DNA of 64,000 nucleotides from Micropterus salmoides (lineage: Eukaryota; Chordata; Actinopteri; Centrarchiformes; Centrarchidae). Where the stretch lies: the NCBI RefSeq assembly GCF_014851395.1, contig NW_024043372.1, positions 6,957,490-7,021,489 of the forward strand, written 5' to 3'. Both the position numbers and the translations under genes were made by a program. This document shows, piece after piece, positions 11,040-22,047 of the stretch; positions within the stretch are counted from its first letter, which is position 1; each line of letters starts with the position of its first letter. The notes below the pieces were generated by a model. It saw only the letters and a list, made by a program, of their open reading frames with translations. It was not told where the DNA came from and ran no database searches.

Positions 11040-11694
11040 AGGTTGGACCCCTCTCCTGCTTAGAGTCACCAATGACCTTATAATTTCTGCTGATGATGGC
11101 ATGTGCTCAGTCCTAGTACTCCTGGACCTTAGCGCTGCATTTGACACCATTGATCACAACATCATGTTAGACAGACTGAGGCACTGGGTAGGCATCACTG
11201 GTACTGCCTGAGAATGGTTTTCATCTTACCTGTCAAATAGGAGGTTCTGTGTGTCTGTTAATAATTGTCTCTTCGTTTTGTTCAGTTAAATATAGAGTGC
11301 CTCAGGAGGCGGTCTTAGGACTTGTTTTATTTTCTGTGTATTTGCTTCCCCTTGGATCCAGAAAAATAGTGTCTCTTTTCATATTTACACTGATGACACA
11401 CAGATGTACTTGCCCATCAAATCCACAGACCCTGGAATGCTGAGTTCATTTACTGACTGCCTCTGTGATCTGAAAAATTGGATGTCAAATAATTTCTTCC
11501 GGCTGAACTCTGGTCATTGGGTCCCAGCAAATGGCAAAACAAATACTGCCATTTGCTGGTTATCTAGTGAATCACATAAGCCTGTTGCAAAGAATCTAGG
11601 TGTCTGGTTCGAAGTTTTAAGAAGCACACCACAAAGCTTGTGCAATCATGTTTTTACCGGCTTAGAAATATATCAAAAATATGATCTATGGTAA
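11040..11694 (+). pseudogene. L2-like LINE reverse transcriptase relic
   Basis: Shifting frames give LLDLSAAFDTIDHNIML (reverse-transcriptase block around the first catalytic Asp), FSSYLSNRRFCVSV, YRVPQEAVLGLVLFSVYLLP, HIYTDDTQMYLPI (YTDD in place of YADD) and then LKNWMSNNFFRLNS. It ends in a degenerate LRNIAKIRS-like segment. Order and spacing match the palm and thumb of L2-type fish LINEs. Stops and at least three frame changes make it inactive. The N-terminal endonuclease and 3' tail are absent. Confidence 0.85.
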
Positions 11695-11695
11695 C

Positions 11696-11989
11696 TTTTA
11701 AAGGTCCAGTGTGAAATACTAGGATTTATTGACAGAAAAGCAATATAAGATCCATAACTAAATTTTCAGTTGAGTATAAAGACCTTATGTAATAAACCGT
11801 TATGTTTTTATTACCTTAGAATGAGACATTTACATCCACGTTGCATGGTCATGTTTCTATAGTAGCTTAAAACTGCGCGCTTTGTCACAATGTTCTTCTT
11901 GTTCGACTTCTGTTAGAATTCAGCCAGTGTAGACGCTCATCACTACGTTGAAAATGTACGTCAGAAGAAGAAGTAGTAATAATATACTG
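11696..11989 (+). mobile_element. MITE starting TTAAAGGTCCAGTGTG
   Basis: The start TTAAAGGTCCAGTGTG and the stretch TTACCTTAGAATGAGAC are features I associate with an abundant teleost non-autonomous element. The TTAA end would fit piggyBac-type target duplication. A relative starting TTAAAGGTTCGGTGTG lies at 58157. The right end is not resolved. Confidence 0.5.
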
Positions 11990-12700
11990 CAGGGGTCGGC
12001 AAACTTTTAAATCAGATCAATATTTTCAACCATTAGATGAGATCATCTGTGTAACCTATATGACTATATACTAAATATATTTAATCCAACTGGGTTATAG
12101 TATACATGTCCACAAAACTACTGCGACAGGTTGAGGCTTTGAAAGATAAAAACTGCTATTATGTCATATACAAGAGCAGAACCTTATTTTAAATATCCTT
12201 GTCGAAATATTTCCCTCTCTCACACACATGCCAATGCACAAACACACACACAGCAGTCCACTACTTGCCCCAGATGTCTGTGTTATTGCAACAGGGTGTA
12301 GGCCTACTCACACTAGGCAATCCGTAGCCTGAAAAATGCCCTCAAAGGCTATTGCTCAAGTAGAGACTGCAATTCCGTCCTTTATGGTAATATTAAAGTG
12401 TTACTATTTTACGCACTGCTTGTTGCCGGCACACAGTAGCAAGCATATTACCATGTATAGCGCTGTACTAATTGGAGAATGCATCAAAAAGCCAATAATA
12501 CTAAACCAATAAGCTGCAGTCAATACAGACTAATACAGTAGTTCATTTTCGCGGGTCGCGGCCTCAACCTGTTTGGTAAAAACTGTGTGCACCATAGTGG
12601 CTGATGGTGGAGAAGTGCAGCCATCCTGTCAGTCATGCAATGCGCAGCGTAGTTAATTGGGAAACAGCTATCTCTTGATGTGCTTTTACAGCAGAAGAAT
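11990..12700 (+). mobile_element. non-autonomous hAT-type element, copy 2
   Basis: It begins with CAGGGGTCGGCAAACTTT, the CAGGGGTCGGCAA end typical of Charlie-like hAT elements. The body contains CACAGCAGTCCACTACTTGC and CATGCAATGCGCAGCGTAG, shared with 9745-9960. An inner inverted pair, GCGACAGGTTGAGGC near 12122 and GCCTCAACCTGT near 12560, is also visible. A matching right terminus was not found. No transposase frame is present. Confidence 0.6.
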
Positions 12701-13370
12701 AACATTCAAATTCAACACTCAGATACACATGGGAAAAAAGTGTGGCTAACAACTTTCACATGTTGCTAAACCTGAACATGAATTTAACAGGTGAAACAAA
12801 TGCTTCTTATTTGTCAGTGATAAGGACATTGCATTACAATAATGTCAGGCTGTTCAAGTGCTTACTGGGTTGAGGAGGATATGCTGAATTTATGACAGTG
12901 TTTCTGACCTCTGTCTCTGTATGAGATATACTTTGTAATAAAGACAAAATGTATCCAAAATGTCTGGGTCACTGATAAACATTGTGTAATCAAACACTGT
13001 CAGTTCAGGACACAGAGTAATTTTTCACCGGGCAACAAAAGGACTAACACTAAACTTTTGAAGTTTTGCTCTGTCCAAGGCCAGTTCAGTTTACCTTGCC
13101 GGATTATTCACACAGTGTATGTTGTCACAATCTTTCCTAGCATCTGATGTAATGCCAAAGTTGCATTCTCAAGCTGTTATGCTTGAAGGTTGCAACCCAG
13201 AAGACAAACAATAAGCATACAAAGGCATTATAAAAAGAATGGTGTGAATTTGTTCGATCATTGTGAGAAAAAAAGATGACAGGCAGATGACTCTCAATGA
13301 ATAAATGAGTGCATCGCTTCAGCAGACTTAAGAGCAGACAAACTTGCAAATGCAACTCAATTCTCGGTCT
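12701..13370. other. no gene seen
   Basis: AT-rich DNA, no motif or recognised repeat. Confidence 0.55.
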
Positions 13371-13371
13371 A

Positions 13372-13715
13372 GTTTATCGATCCATCAATTGTCAACTGCT
13401 TATCCTGCATACAGAGTCACTGGGGGCTGGAGCCAAGGGCGAAAGGCAGGGTACACCCTGGACAGGTCGCCAGTCCATCGCAGGGCTACACATAGACAAA
13501 CAACCACTCACACTCACATCCACACCTAAGGACAATTTAGAGCCACCAAATTAACCTAGTCCGCATGTCTTTGGACAGTGGCAGGAAGCCAGAGCACCTG
13601 CAGAGAACCCATGGAGACATGGGGAGAACATCCAGACTCCACTCAGAAAGGCCTGGAACCCACGACCTTCTTGCCGTGAGACGACAGTGCTAACCACTGC
13701 ACTACCGTGCCGCCC
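13372..13715 (-). repeat. tRNA-headed dispersed fish repeat
   Basis: Read on the minus strand it starts GGCGGCACGGTAGTGCAGTG and GTTAGCACTGTCGTCTCAC, resembling an A-box-bearing head, with a GGGTTCCAGG box. It continues with GTCCAAAGACATGCGG, CTCTAAATTGTCCTTAGG and TGGACTGGCGACCTGTCCAG. This order is that of a very common teleost repeat. It appears close to full length. No coding capacity. Confidence 0.85.
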
Positions 13716-13862
13716 TAGGTCTAGGTTATGAAAAACAATATTGTGATCATGGCAATTGAACTATGACTAAGGTTTGAGAACTAGCATAAGTTTAGGAATA
13801 TTATTGTCTTGGTTGAGAACTAATTGTTGGTATAATAAGGGACACGAACCTCGTTCTACATC

Positions 13863-13985
13863 TACAGTCGCAAGATGAGTATGTGAACCCTTTTGAATTA
13901 CCTGAACTACCTATTTTTTACACCCTGCACAGTGAATATTTACACGGTGTGTTCAATAATAACATGAAAACATATATAGTTGTTT
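13863..13985 (+). mobile_element. Tc1-type terminal fragment
   Basis: TACAGTCGCAAGATGAGTATG followed by TGAACCCTTTTGAATTACCTG resembles a terminal inverted repeat of a Tc1-like family in fish (TACAGTCGCAAGAAAAAGTA-type). No second end or transposase is nearby, so it is a solo end or MITE remnant. Confidence 0.5.
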
Positions 13986-14052
13986 TTTCAGTCATTTTTG
14001 TAAGCCTTTGCATAGGGGTCCTGAATTTTGGCCTACACCACTGCCTGTAGTT

Positions 14053-14150
14053 GGTGACATTTTTGCTGGGCTGCCAGCAGAGTTCATGATGCCAGGATGT
14101 CCTATAACTTCTTCACAACATGGCAGGAGAAGATGGGAAAGTACAGCTTC
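14053..14150 (+). pseudogene. Harbinger transposase fragment, inverted copy
   Basis: GACATTTTTGCTGGGCTGCC to GATGGGAAAGTACAGCTT matches 14797-14894 in reverse orientation at roughly 90 percent by eye. It is a detached piece of the DDE domain that lies on the other side of a Penelope fragment, forming an inverted pair about 650 bp apart. Confidence 0.85.
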
Positions 14151-14208
14151 TCAATGGGGCCCTCCCCTTATCCACGGCTATTTATTTTAGTATAGTATTC
14201 TAGTGGTC

Positions 14209-14361
14209 ATCAAACAAAAGTCCTTTGTCCTTAAGATGTAAGTAAACTGCTGAGTCTTGACCTGAGGATTTAGCCATTCTGTGTTGAGCCATAAATTTGT
14301 GTAGTGGTTGCTTAGTTTCCCCAATATACAGGTCTGTGCATTCCTCACTGCATTGGACCGA
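14209..14361 (-). pseudogene. Penelope-like GIY-YIG endonuclease fragment
   Basis: The minus-strand frame from 14361 reads SVQCSEECTDLYIGETKQPL, then HKFMAQHRMAKSSGQDSAVY and LHLKDKGLLFD, 51 codons with no stop. DLYIGET is the YIG half of a GIY-YIG nuclease motif. KQPLHKFMAQHR followed by SSGQDSAVYLHL corresponds to the region after it in fish Penelope-like retroelements, where the nuclease follows the reverse transcriptase. The first (GIY) strand and the reverse transcriptase are missing. Frame integrity suggests a rather young fragment. It lies between the two inverted Harbinger pieces, so it probably inserted into or next to that transposon. Confidence 0.75.
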
Positions 14362-14469
14362 CTGTTGTTACAACAGCCAGGAGCACTAATGAACCAGCAT
14401 TATCGGCAATCCTGTCAAACGACCCCAATGAGGTTAAATAGCTGAGTTTCCTTACCAGTCAGTCAGAAC

Positions 14470-14512
14470 TGAAAAAGTCTCTTGGATGAGGGACAAAACG
14501 TCTTATAGTATC
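14470..14512 (+). ncRNA. decayed hammerhead-like motif
   Basis: CTCTTGGATGAGGGACAAAAC followed by GTCTTA resembles the GGATGAG...GAAACGTC core of hammerhead ribozymes carried by Penelope elements, here with GAAA changed to AAAA. It adjoins the GIY-YIG fragment, though on the opposite strand. Probably inactive. Confidence 0.35.
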
Positions 14513-14559
14513 TACAACCAAGTCCAGTTGCGTTTGACTTTAACCTTCTTTGGAGCACA

Positions 14560-15775
14560 TATTGTGTAGAAAGCAGGCTGCCGTCACTATCATCACCACA
14601 GTATCCATCCGAGTGTTCTGCAGATTGTGAATACGCCTCCACTTGCACTTTATCCTCCCGAAGATTCAACAACCACCCTCCCACGGCTGATCTTGGAGTT
14701 CTGCAGCTGGTCTACTTCAGTAAGAGCCACATTGTCACGCTTAGGAGTTATGACAAGTGGGAAGGCCTGTCCAATGTAAGTACCGTCTCCCAGCAAGCTG
14801 TACTTTCCCATCTTCTCCTGCCATGTTGTGAAGAAGTTGGAGGAGCTCAACATCCTGGCATCATGAACCCTGCCGGCAGCCCAGCAAAAATGTCAATAAA
14901 TCCTCCTCTCTCATCTACAATTCCTTGAAGGAGGACAGAGTAAAATGACTTTCTATTCATGTAGTCTCCTCCTCTTATGGGTGGCCTCTGCATCCTGAAG
15001 TGGCACTCATCAATTGCAAGGGTGGCATCAAAGAGGCCACAGAGGCGGTAGAAAGCAACAGCAGATGCTGCTTGTTTGGCCAAGAGATGAAGGTTGGTCC
15101 CATTGTACAGATGATATTGAGCATGTGGTGTATAACATATGTGCATCTGGCCATTACGTGTATCCGGCCATTACAGTTTAACATAATGCTCTGCAGCTGG
15201 TGAGAGGGACAGTGAACCCTTATGGGGAAGTAATGATTGATGGGTGCAGTGTTAGGGGAAGTAGAAATTAGGTATAAAGAGATTAGTGTGTATAAAGAGA
15301 TTAGTGTGTATGAAGGGACTGTACCCTTCTGTGGTGTCTAATAGATGGTTACACTTATTTTACAGCACTGTGCCCTTATATGGTTTTTAGCAGAGACCTA
15401 AACATGTCCTATATAAGCTGTGTTCGATGTACAGAGAGACAGAGTGGTCATCGGGCTGGGTCACTCTCCAAGCTGCTGCAGAGCTTGTAATTGATGCTGA
15501 ATTCTTTGATGTAATAAACTTTTATAACCAAGAACAGTGTCAAGCGGATTTCTTCTCAACACATCATCGCAGCATTATCGTTCGGACACCACAAGCACTT
15601 CCAGGGTGATCCTGTGTGCTGATGAATGTGACACATCAAACTTGTATGACTTCTCCCTAAAGCTGTTCTGGTTGGCCATGTACCACAGGAACATCAGAAC
15701 TTTCTTTGTCACAGGGACTGGTGGTAGACCTTGACTATGTTCCTTTGTTATGCTGTTCTCCTGCAGCTTCATCAG
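14560..15775 (-). pseudogene. PIF/Harbinger transposase, interrupted
   Basis: Reading from the right: VTKKVLMFLWYMANQNSFRE and KFDVSHSSAHRITLEVL (helix-turn-helix region, 15593-15772), an LTR-like insertion, then AVAFYRLCGLFDATLAIDE (first catalytic Asp), GGDYMNRKSFYSVLLQGIVD, GGFIDIFAGLPAGFMMPG, FTTWQEKMGKYSLLGDGTYI (second Asp), AFPLVITPKRDN. These are successive blocks of the DDE_4 nuclease of Harbinger transposases. The C-terminal glutamate region is lost where sequence passes into the Penelope-associated segment near 14560. One frame change lies at about 14850. No terminal inverted repeats were identified. The protein is certainly not functional. Confidence 0.85.
15180..15592 (+). mobile_element. 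LTR-like insertion in Harbinger transposase
   Basis: The transposase reading is broken by about 400 bp. This insert holds a TATATAAG promoter-like box (about 15412), AATAAAC (15514) and a T-rich region, in the order expected of an LTR. It also has a tandem AAAGAGATTAGTGTGTAT duplication near 15275-15315. Exact ends and target duplication are not clear, so the solo-LTR reading is an inference. Confidence 0.45.
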
Positions 15776-15779
15776 GAGA

Positions 15780-16493
15780 TATTCAAACTGTGGCTTGGTG
15801 AGTCTGAAACACTGTGAAAAAGTGTATCCATGTTCAGCATGACCTCCACCTCGGTTCCAATCTTCAGGATGATACGCTTTGTTGACCGCAGCATAGTGGA
15901 TATCAGTATCCTAAATCTGAGAAAAAATGAATTCAAGTCAAGAATATCTAACTATTTCTGTTTATTTAAACAGCTCTGGTTAGACAAAGTTCGTTTGGGA
16001 TGCTTGCAGATTTCTCTTATTTAAAATCCTAAGCAGTTATTAAAATTAACATTATACAAATCACATTTAGCAGACTAATATTAGAAGTTGTGTTGGCAAA
16101 ATGACTTTAACATTAAATATTCTGAAGAGCCCTCGCCCTTTGTGTAGGCAACTGGTTACGGAATGACCAATTGAAACACAGTCAAATTGTTTTTGACACA
16201 ATAAAATAACGTTATGCTGAAAAACAATCATACCTTTGGCATATTGTTTCTTTGTCCATTATGTTTTTAAGGTGGACTTAATATTTGTTATGTAGTTGTT
16301 TGTATTTTGAAAGTGCAAGCACAACAACAGCTGTGCTGGACGTGTCAATCTTGGTTTTCCGAAGTTTTAATTTTTTATTTATTTTTTACAGTTATCCTTG
16401 CCTTTAATGTTTGTGTTTTGAGTAGCTTATTTTGAAATCCTTTACGTATTCCCGCCATCTCGTCTGTCGATGATCACTTTTTGAACTGCCATT
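15780..16493. other. no gene seen
   Basis: AT-rich. May contain the 5' part of the Harbinger element but no recognisable end. Confidence 0.5.
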
Positions 16494-17235
16494 TTTAGGG
16501 CCTGAGCACGAACTGTGTGAGGTCCCTATTGAAACTGAAGGGATTTTTTTCTTTCTTTCTTTCTTTCTTTCTTTTTTCTGCAAAGTAACCTGAGTTTTGG
16601 GGTCCTAAACATACTCGAAAACTCACCAAACTTTGCACATAATTGAGGCACGGCGAAAAATTTTGTATTTTAGGCAAAATGGCTCGCAAGCGCCCCCTAT
16701 AGTACAGCCCCCGGGAAAAGTTTCACCTACATATACGAAATTTCTGTGGTACGTGTATCATGTCCAGACGCACAAAAAAGCCTCTTGGAGCCTTTGCCTA
16801 AACCCAACAGTAAGTCGGCCATTTTGGATTTAATGGAATTTTTTGTCGATTTACATACTTTTTTTGTTTGTTTTTTCTTTTTTTTTTCCACACTCCGTAC
16901 TTTAACGAACTCCTCCAAGGGAATTAGTCTGATTGACTTCAAATTTTTTAAATTGATTAAAAGTTAAATTAAAAATTATCAGTCGACCAGTTTGCCTGTA
17001 GGGTGCTGTCAAAAAACGATGAATCGCCATAAAACAGGAAGTTGACATAACTTCAGTATACATGCTCACATCTGTAGAAGTTTATATGTATAATAAGAGT
17101 CGCGCCCTGAACACACCCATATGCCAATATTCACTTAAACTCAGAGTGCCACCAACAGGAAATTACATGTTTTACACTGTAATCTACTACTCCTAGCAGG
17201 TTGGCCATATCAACCTCAGAACTGTCCTAGAAAGC
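16494..17235 (+). repeat. GGGCC(C/T)GAGCA repeat, copy A
   Basis: It starts GGGCCTGAGCACGAACTGTG, GAGGTCCCTATTGAAACTG, then a (TTTC)n tract. Later blocks are CGAAATTTCTGTGGTACGTG, CAGACGCACAAAAAAGCCTC, CATGCTCACATCTG and CCAATATTCACTTAAAC. All recur in order in the copy at 44684-45914. The 3' terminal block of that copy is absent here. It is a common teleost repeat whose class I cannot state with certainty. Confidence 0.8.
16549..16575. repeat. (TTTC)n microsatellite
   Basis: Six to seven TTTC units inside the repeat. The other copy has the same microsatellite at the homologous site (44728-44756). Confidence 0.9.
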
Positions 17236-17405
17236 CCTTAACACATTCATGTGGGAGACCTGGGTTCAATTCCCACTGTGAGACATCCACCCTTGTGATG
17301 CAAGACACTTAACCCCTACTTGCTCCAGAGGCGTGCGACCTCTGAGATGTATAGCAATTGTAAGTCACTGTAGATAAAAGCTAAATGAATAAATGTAATG
17401 TAATG
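17236..17405 (+). mobile_element. tRNA-derived SINE, 5'-truncated
   Basis: GACCTGGGTTCAATTCCCAC (B box), CCACCCTTGTGATGCAAGAC, GCTCCAGAGGCGTGCGACC, AGCAATTGTAAGTCACTGTAG, ATAAAAGCTAAATGAATAAA with a TGTAATG tail. The same order is seen at 18727 and, reversed, at 55458. Confidence 0.85.
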
Positions 17406-17740
17406 ATTAATTAATATTTCCCATAGTTTCTCAGTTCCTTTCCAAAAGCTGAGTGGTGTTTTGAACGAGTCCTTATAATGTTAATATTTACAAGTATTAA
17501 TATTCATAATTTTAGTAACAAAGTGTAGGTTCACTACATCTGCATTCAACACAGAAAAACACATGATGAATCTGAACTGTCATGATGTGCTTCAAATGAT
17601 GGTAGCATTAATGTATCTTCACCTACGTGTGTGCTGGGCTAAAGCATTCGACACATTTATATGGTCCTTTAAGTTAGTTAAATTAACAAAACAGTCTAAC
17701 TTAACTTTACCCTTCAAAAACAACATTAAAATGAACCGGT

Positions 17741-17779
<39 letters not shown>
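17741..17779. repeat. (TC)n microsatellite
   Basis: Nearly pure TC tract. Confidence 0.95.
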
Positions 17780-17783
<4 letters not shown>

Positions 17784-17852
17784 TATGACCCCATTAATGA
17801 GCTGCACAGGCCAGTGCAAACTCAAAAATAATCAAACAGATGCACACATCAA

Positions 17853-17854
<2 letters not shown>

Positions 17855-17894
<40 letters not shown>
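17855..17894. repeat. (CA)n microsatellite
   Basis: About 20 CA units. Confidence 0.97.
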
Positions 17895-17895
<1 letters not shown>

Positions 17896-18038
17896 TTTTA
17901 GCTGACACAGGGTGAAAATAATTCTTTTGTTTGTTTAATTATCATCACACACCATCAAATTTCCACTACAGGGGCCATTCATCTATCACTGGCTTTAAGT
18001 TATGGGTATTTGCATAAGAATGTGTGTCTGGGTAAGTT

Positions 18039-18040
<2 letters not shown>

Positions 18041-18087
<47 letters not shown>

Positions 18088-18088
18088 A
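18041..18088. repeat. (TG)n microsatellite with CG interruption
   Basis: TG tract ending TGCGCGCGTGTG. Confidence 0.95.
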
Positions 18089-18726
18089 TTGAGTTATCAG
18101 TTCCCCTGGCAGAGCTGCAGGCTGACAGATAAGAAACAAGTTTTTTTCTTTGCTTTTAAATTCATCATGCCCAGATGGTGTTTGTGCTGTACAGATGTGC
18201 AAAAATAATTTTATTTGTGATAACCTGGTTATAACAAAATTATTTAGTGAGTGTGTTTGCATGGTCATTTCCTATTTTTGCTTTGTTTCAGTACAATATA
18301 TCATACATTGCAGGTGTTGTGACGTATCTCTCTGTTTCTGCTAATAGATGACTGCAGGTCTATAGGTTCTCAAAGGCAAGCATCCCAGGATTTGTTATTA
18401 ACCTTGATGAGTTGCCACTTAACATCTTCAGACTCTCATTAAGACCAATTTATGCAGCTGTGTGATATCTGAAACAGAAAGATACATTGATGGCAATGTG
18501 AACATCCAAGTGCCACAGACATGGTAGGGATGTCTGATATCTGTGTCCACTATAAGAAAACAGGTCTTTACCGCCACTTCCTTTTGTCGTCACTCTAGCA
18601 ATGCATAAAGTTATGAATTGAAGTGGACAGTCACAATTATGTAATGTTTTGAAAATACAAAAAAATAACGTTTGTACAAGTGAGCCATAAAATTGCAGTA
18701 AAGAGAGTGAACAATGTGCTATATAT

Positions 18727-18912
18727 GGTGGTGATGGTCCAGTGGATAAGACGCTTTTGGTGTAAGAGACCCAGGTTCAATTCCCCACTGTGACACATCC
18801 ACCAATGTGTCCCTGAGCAAGACACTTAACTTCTAGTTGCTCCAGAGGCGTGCAACCTAAATAGCAATTGTAAGAGGTTTGGATAAAAGTGTCAGCTAAA
18901 TGTAATGTATAT
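18727..18912 (+). mobile_element. tRNA-derived SINE, near full length
   Basis: Head GGTGATGGTCCAGTGGATAA supplies an A-box-like region, and GGTTCAATTCC (18774-18784) is the B box. The body TGTCCCTGAGCAAGACAC, GCTCCAGAGGCGTGCAACC and AGCAATTGTAAGAGGTTTGG leads to ATAAAAGTGTCAGCTAAATG and a TGTAATG-type tail. This is the most complete copy of this family here. Confidence 0.9.
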
Positions 18913-19895
18913 ATATTTTAAGACAATATTGAGCAAAGTTTTCTCAGTTCCTTCCTTTAGGTTAGAAATTCTGAGGCCTGAAATAGCAACATCTAACTCA
19001 GACTTCCTTTGCTTCACATCACTTCCCCTCTAAATATTATGCACTGTCGACAATCATCCGCTTCCTCCCAAGGCCTACAATAAGCAGGCGGCAACATCAA
19101 TTAGCCCCCTTTTAGCACAGAGTCTGTTGGGGACACTTAACAATAGCCAGTGCTGAGAGATTAGTGCTTTTCTGGCTTAGCTTTCTCAGCCGATCCTATT
19201 GGGAAGATACTAACTGGATGCTAAAAGGCAGCTAGCCCCAGATGGCTGATCATATGAGGGTGATGCAAGCCCCATTACAGTAATCCAAATGCTGAGACTA
19301 TTGTGGTCAGACAGGGAAAGCCACGCCATTAGAGAGAAAGTTTTGGAAAAAAATATGAAAAAATGGTGTTGAGATGAGAAAACATAATAAAAAATGGAAA
19401 GAGTGAAATATTATGATATGGAGAAAAAATATGGCATTATTTAGGGGAATTGGATAGAATGGAGAAATAGATCAAGAATGTCTGGGACAGCCATACGGTG
19501 CAGCACAGTATGGGTGTAGAGGTAGGGGTGGTGGAAAAACATAATCTGACTGTTATTACATTTCCTCTGAAACATAATTTTCTACTCCAGACGCACCTAA
19601 AAGTACTTTGTAGGCGGTATGATTGCAAAACGTGATTTAAACCTATTCAGAAAGATTATGGATTAAACAGAATGCTCTGCAAACAACTCCCACTGGCTTT
19701 GTCCTTGTGTTCTACACTTTTGCAGTACTGTCACTATATGTTTCAAAAGCTACCTATTCCCAGAAGATCACTAACGTTTCATCCTACCTTACCTGCCTGA
19801 TAATACTCCTTGGTGTCTGGTGAATAGAACTGGTGACACTGTGGATTGAAGGTTGCACGTGGTGGTTTATAGTCTCCCATAGCAGAGATTGCCAC
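18913..19895. other. no gene seen
   Basis: Apparently unique DNA, AT-rich, no coding motif. Confidence 0.55.
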
Positions 19896-20015
19896 TAATA
19901 AGATAAGATAAAATAAGATGTTCCCTTATTGATCCCCCATAGGGGACATTAAAATTACTACAGCAGCATAGGGGAATGTAGTGCAAAGAGTAAAAGAAAG
20001 AATAAAAATAGAACT
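19896..20015 (-). mobile_element. LINE 3' tail (AAGAT repeats)
   Basis: ATAAGATAAGATAAAATAAG followed by TTATTGATCCCCCATAGGGG and ACAGCAGCATAGGGG is, on the minus strand, the 3' end and (ATCTT)n tail of a 5'-truncated fish LINE. Confidence 0.65.
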
Positions 20016-20527
20016 AAAAATCTGAATCCTTGTGTTTATCTGTACAAGTTTAAGGGGTAATTGTGCATGTGCAAAACAAGAGTTGAGCTTGGTCAGATGG
20101 TGCAAAAAAAGACTTAAAGAAAAAAAAGACCAATGAGTTGGACAGAGGTAGGGAAAACATGGCTTGATACTAACCTATGGAGATTTATAGGAGAGACAAA
20201 GAGAGATGAAGGAAAAGGACTCAGATGGATGGGGAAAATACATGATTGCAGAAAGTAGAGAGACAAACAGTAAAAGCTAGAGTGAGGGACTTTCACATAA
20301 ATGAATGCCCATTACATTCAAGCACTTGCCAAAGGAGTTCACATATTTAAGCTCATCACCGACAGGTACATCTCTCTGTGTTTGCAGTATACCTGAGTTT
20401 TTAAATCTGCTGTCTGTGGCGATATTTCCACACTGGCAAACTGCTAATGCTGTGTTTTATGCCAACCAGCAATAACTGGTTTGCCAGAGCTGAAGTGGGG
20501 AGCAACTAGGGCTGGGTGATATGGAGT
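20016..20527. other. no gene seen
   Basis: No supported feature. Confidence 0.5.
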
Positions 20528-20935
20528 CATAACCCGTTAGTGTCCTTTGCACTATGCTCCATTGCACTGTGTACATGTGTACATGTATGTGTACACCTGT
20601 ATATTTCATCCACCTCCGACATGTACATAATAATAATAATGGTAATAATAATTTACTCCTGCATCCTTTGCACTCTGCTCATTGCGCTATTGTCTTAATC
20701 TGTTTATCTCGTTTTTGTTTATAGCGTGTGTGTTCTCTATGCTGTAGCCTGTGGCTGATTTTATTACTGTACTATTGTATAATAATTATTGTATTATTGT
20801 ATAATACAATAATAATATAATAATACAATAAAAAACAATAATAATACAATACATTGTGATCAATGTATAATCCAGAGTCAAATTCCTCGTTTGTGTACAC
20901 ATGCCTGGCAATAAAAGCTATTCTGATTCTGAAAG
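20528..20935 (+). mobile_element. LINE 3' UTR and tail
   Basis: CCTTTGCACTATGCTCCATTG, an internal TAA-rich stretch, then CAAATTCCTCGTTTGTGTAC, GGCAATAAAAGC and TATTCTGATTCTGAA. It shares the 3' end type with 5281-5449. The coding region is lost by 5' truncation. Confidence 0.65.
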
Positions 20936-21848
20936 CATGGAAGTTCTTTTGGTCATAGGAATATTGATGAATATTCACTGTATTATCAATATTTCAATGT
21001 TTTGTGTACTTTATGTTATTTGTAACATGGTTGTATGGACATATATAGTGTTTTGAAGAAAACTCCATGTAAACAGTAAAGGTGTAGTGAGTAAATATGG
21101 CTGAAACATAGACTTAAAATTGTATAGTAACTGTTATTTTCATCAAATGTACAGTTACAGTTGTGTTCTAGGTGTACCAGAAGATATTCAGTTGCATTAT
21201 AATCAGTTGAATGATGGTTTTGATGGTCATATCACCTTTGAAATATAGGCAAGGATGAAAATATATTTTCCTTTATTGCATCTCCATTTAGTCTGAAATG
21301 GCCAATTTAATAGGTTAACAATGAATTATGCATCTAGGCCTAATGGTTAAGGAGTTTTTCCTGATTCATATGTTATTTTAGGAGTTATTCCTGGAAATAG
21401 GTGGCAGTTTCCAACAGGTTAAAGATGTTGAGTAAAGGCAAGGCTATAATACAGAATAAAATAAATGAGGCAAGTAAAACAGATACTCTTATTAATATTT
21501 AGCTTCTTTCAAGAAGAAGCTAAATATTACATAGTACACGAAGTTAATCTTAGGACAAAGACATAGAATATATGAGTTCAACGATATACAGTTTAGGCAG
21601 GTGCAAGTGTGCAAGTCTGAGTGTGTGTATCAGAAAATGGTTTTTGCCTTCATTCAGGGCAAACAAAGTCGCTCAACACTATGTGACTAACACTGAATGG
21701 AAGGATGGAGGGAAAGAAAAGAGAAAACAAGGCACTTTTCTTGTCAGGATAAAAATGTACGTTCCACCGATTAGAAGCAGACAGATGTGAACAATCAGTG
21801 AGACGAATTGGGGAAAATCTGCCCCAAGAGCTATCTTTCTCTTACCCC
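20936..21848. other. no gene seen
   Basis: AT-rich unique-looking DNA flanking the large element. Confidence 0.5.
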
Positions 21849-21856
21849 ACACACAG

Positions 21857-21884
<28 letters not shown>
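21849..21884. repeat. (CA)n tract at left edge of large element
   Basis: Pure CA tract ending 6 bp before the inverted-repeat start at 21891. A CA tract in the same orientation lies just outside the right end (33578). Confidence 0.95.
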
Positions 21885-21887
<3 letters not shown>

Positions 21888-21890
21888 CGT

Positions 21891-21914
21891 ACCTATCCAA
21901 CAGTGCACCGTCGG
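21891..21914 (+). repeat. left terminal inverted repeat
   Basis: ACCTATCCAACAGTGCACC pairs with the right end over 19 bases with two mismatches. Confidence 0.6.
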
Positions 21915-22047
21915 AGTAAACTGCCAAGTGTGGACCTGTGTTTCCAGTCCTTTTGAAGTAAAATAAATATAATACAAAATTTACTTTTACTGTCTTTTAA
22001 CATAATATTACTGCAAATTTGCTTTTTTTTGCTTTTTAAAGAAATTG

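Noticed and set aside
17236..18912. tRNA genes
   Set aside because: B-box-like sequences belong to SINE heads; there is no cloverleaf with anticodon and acceptor stem.
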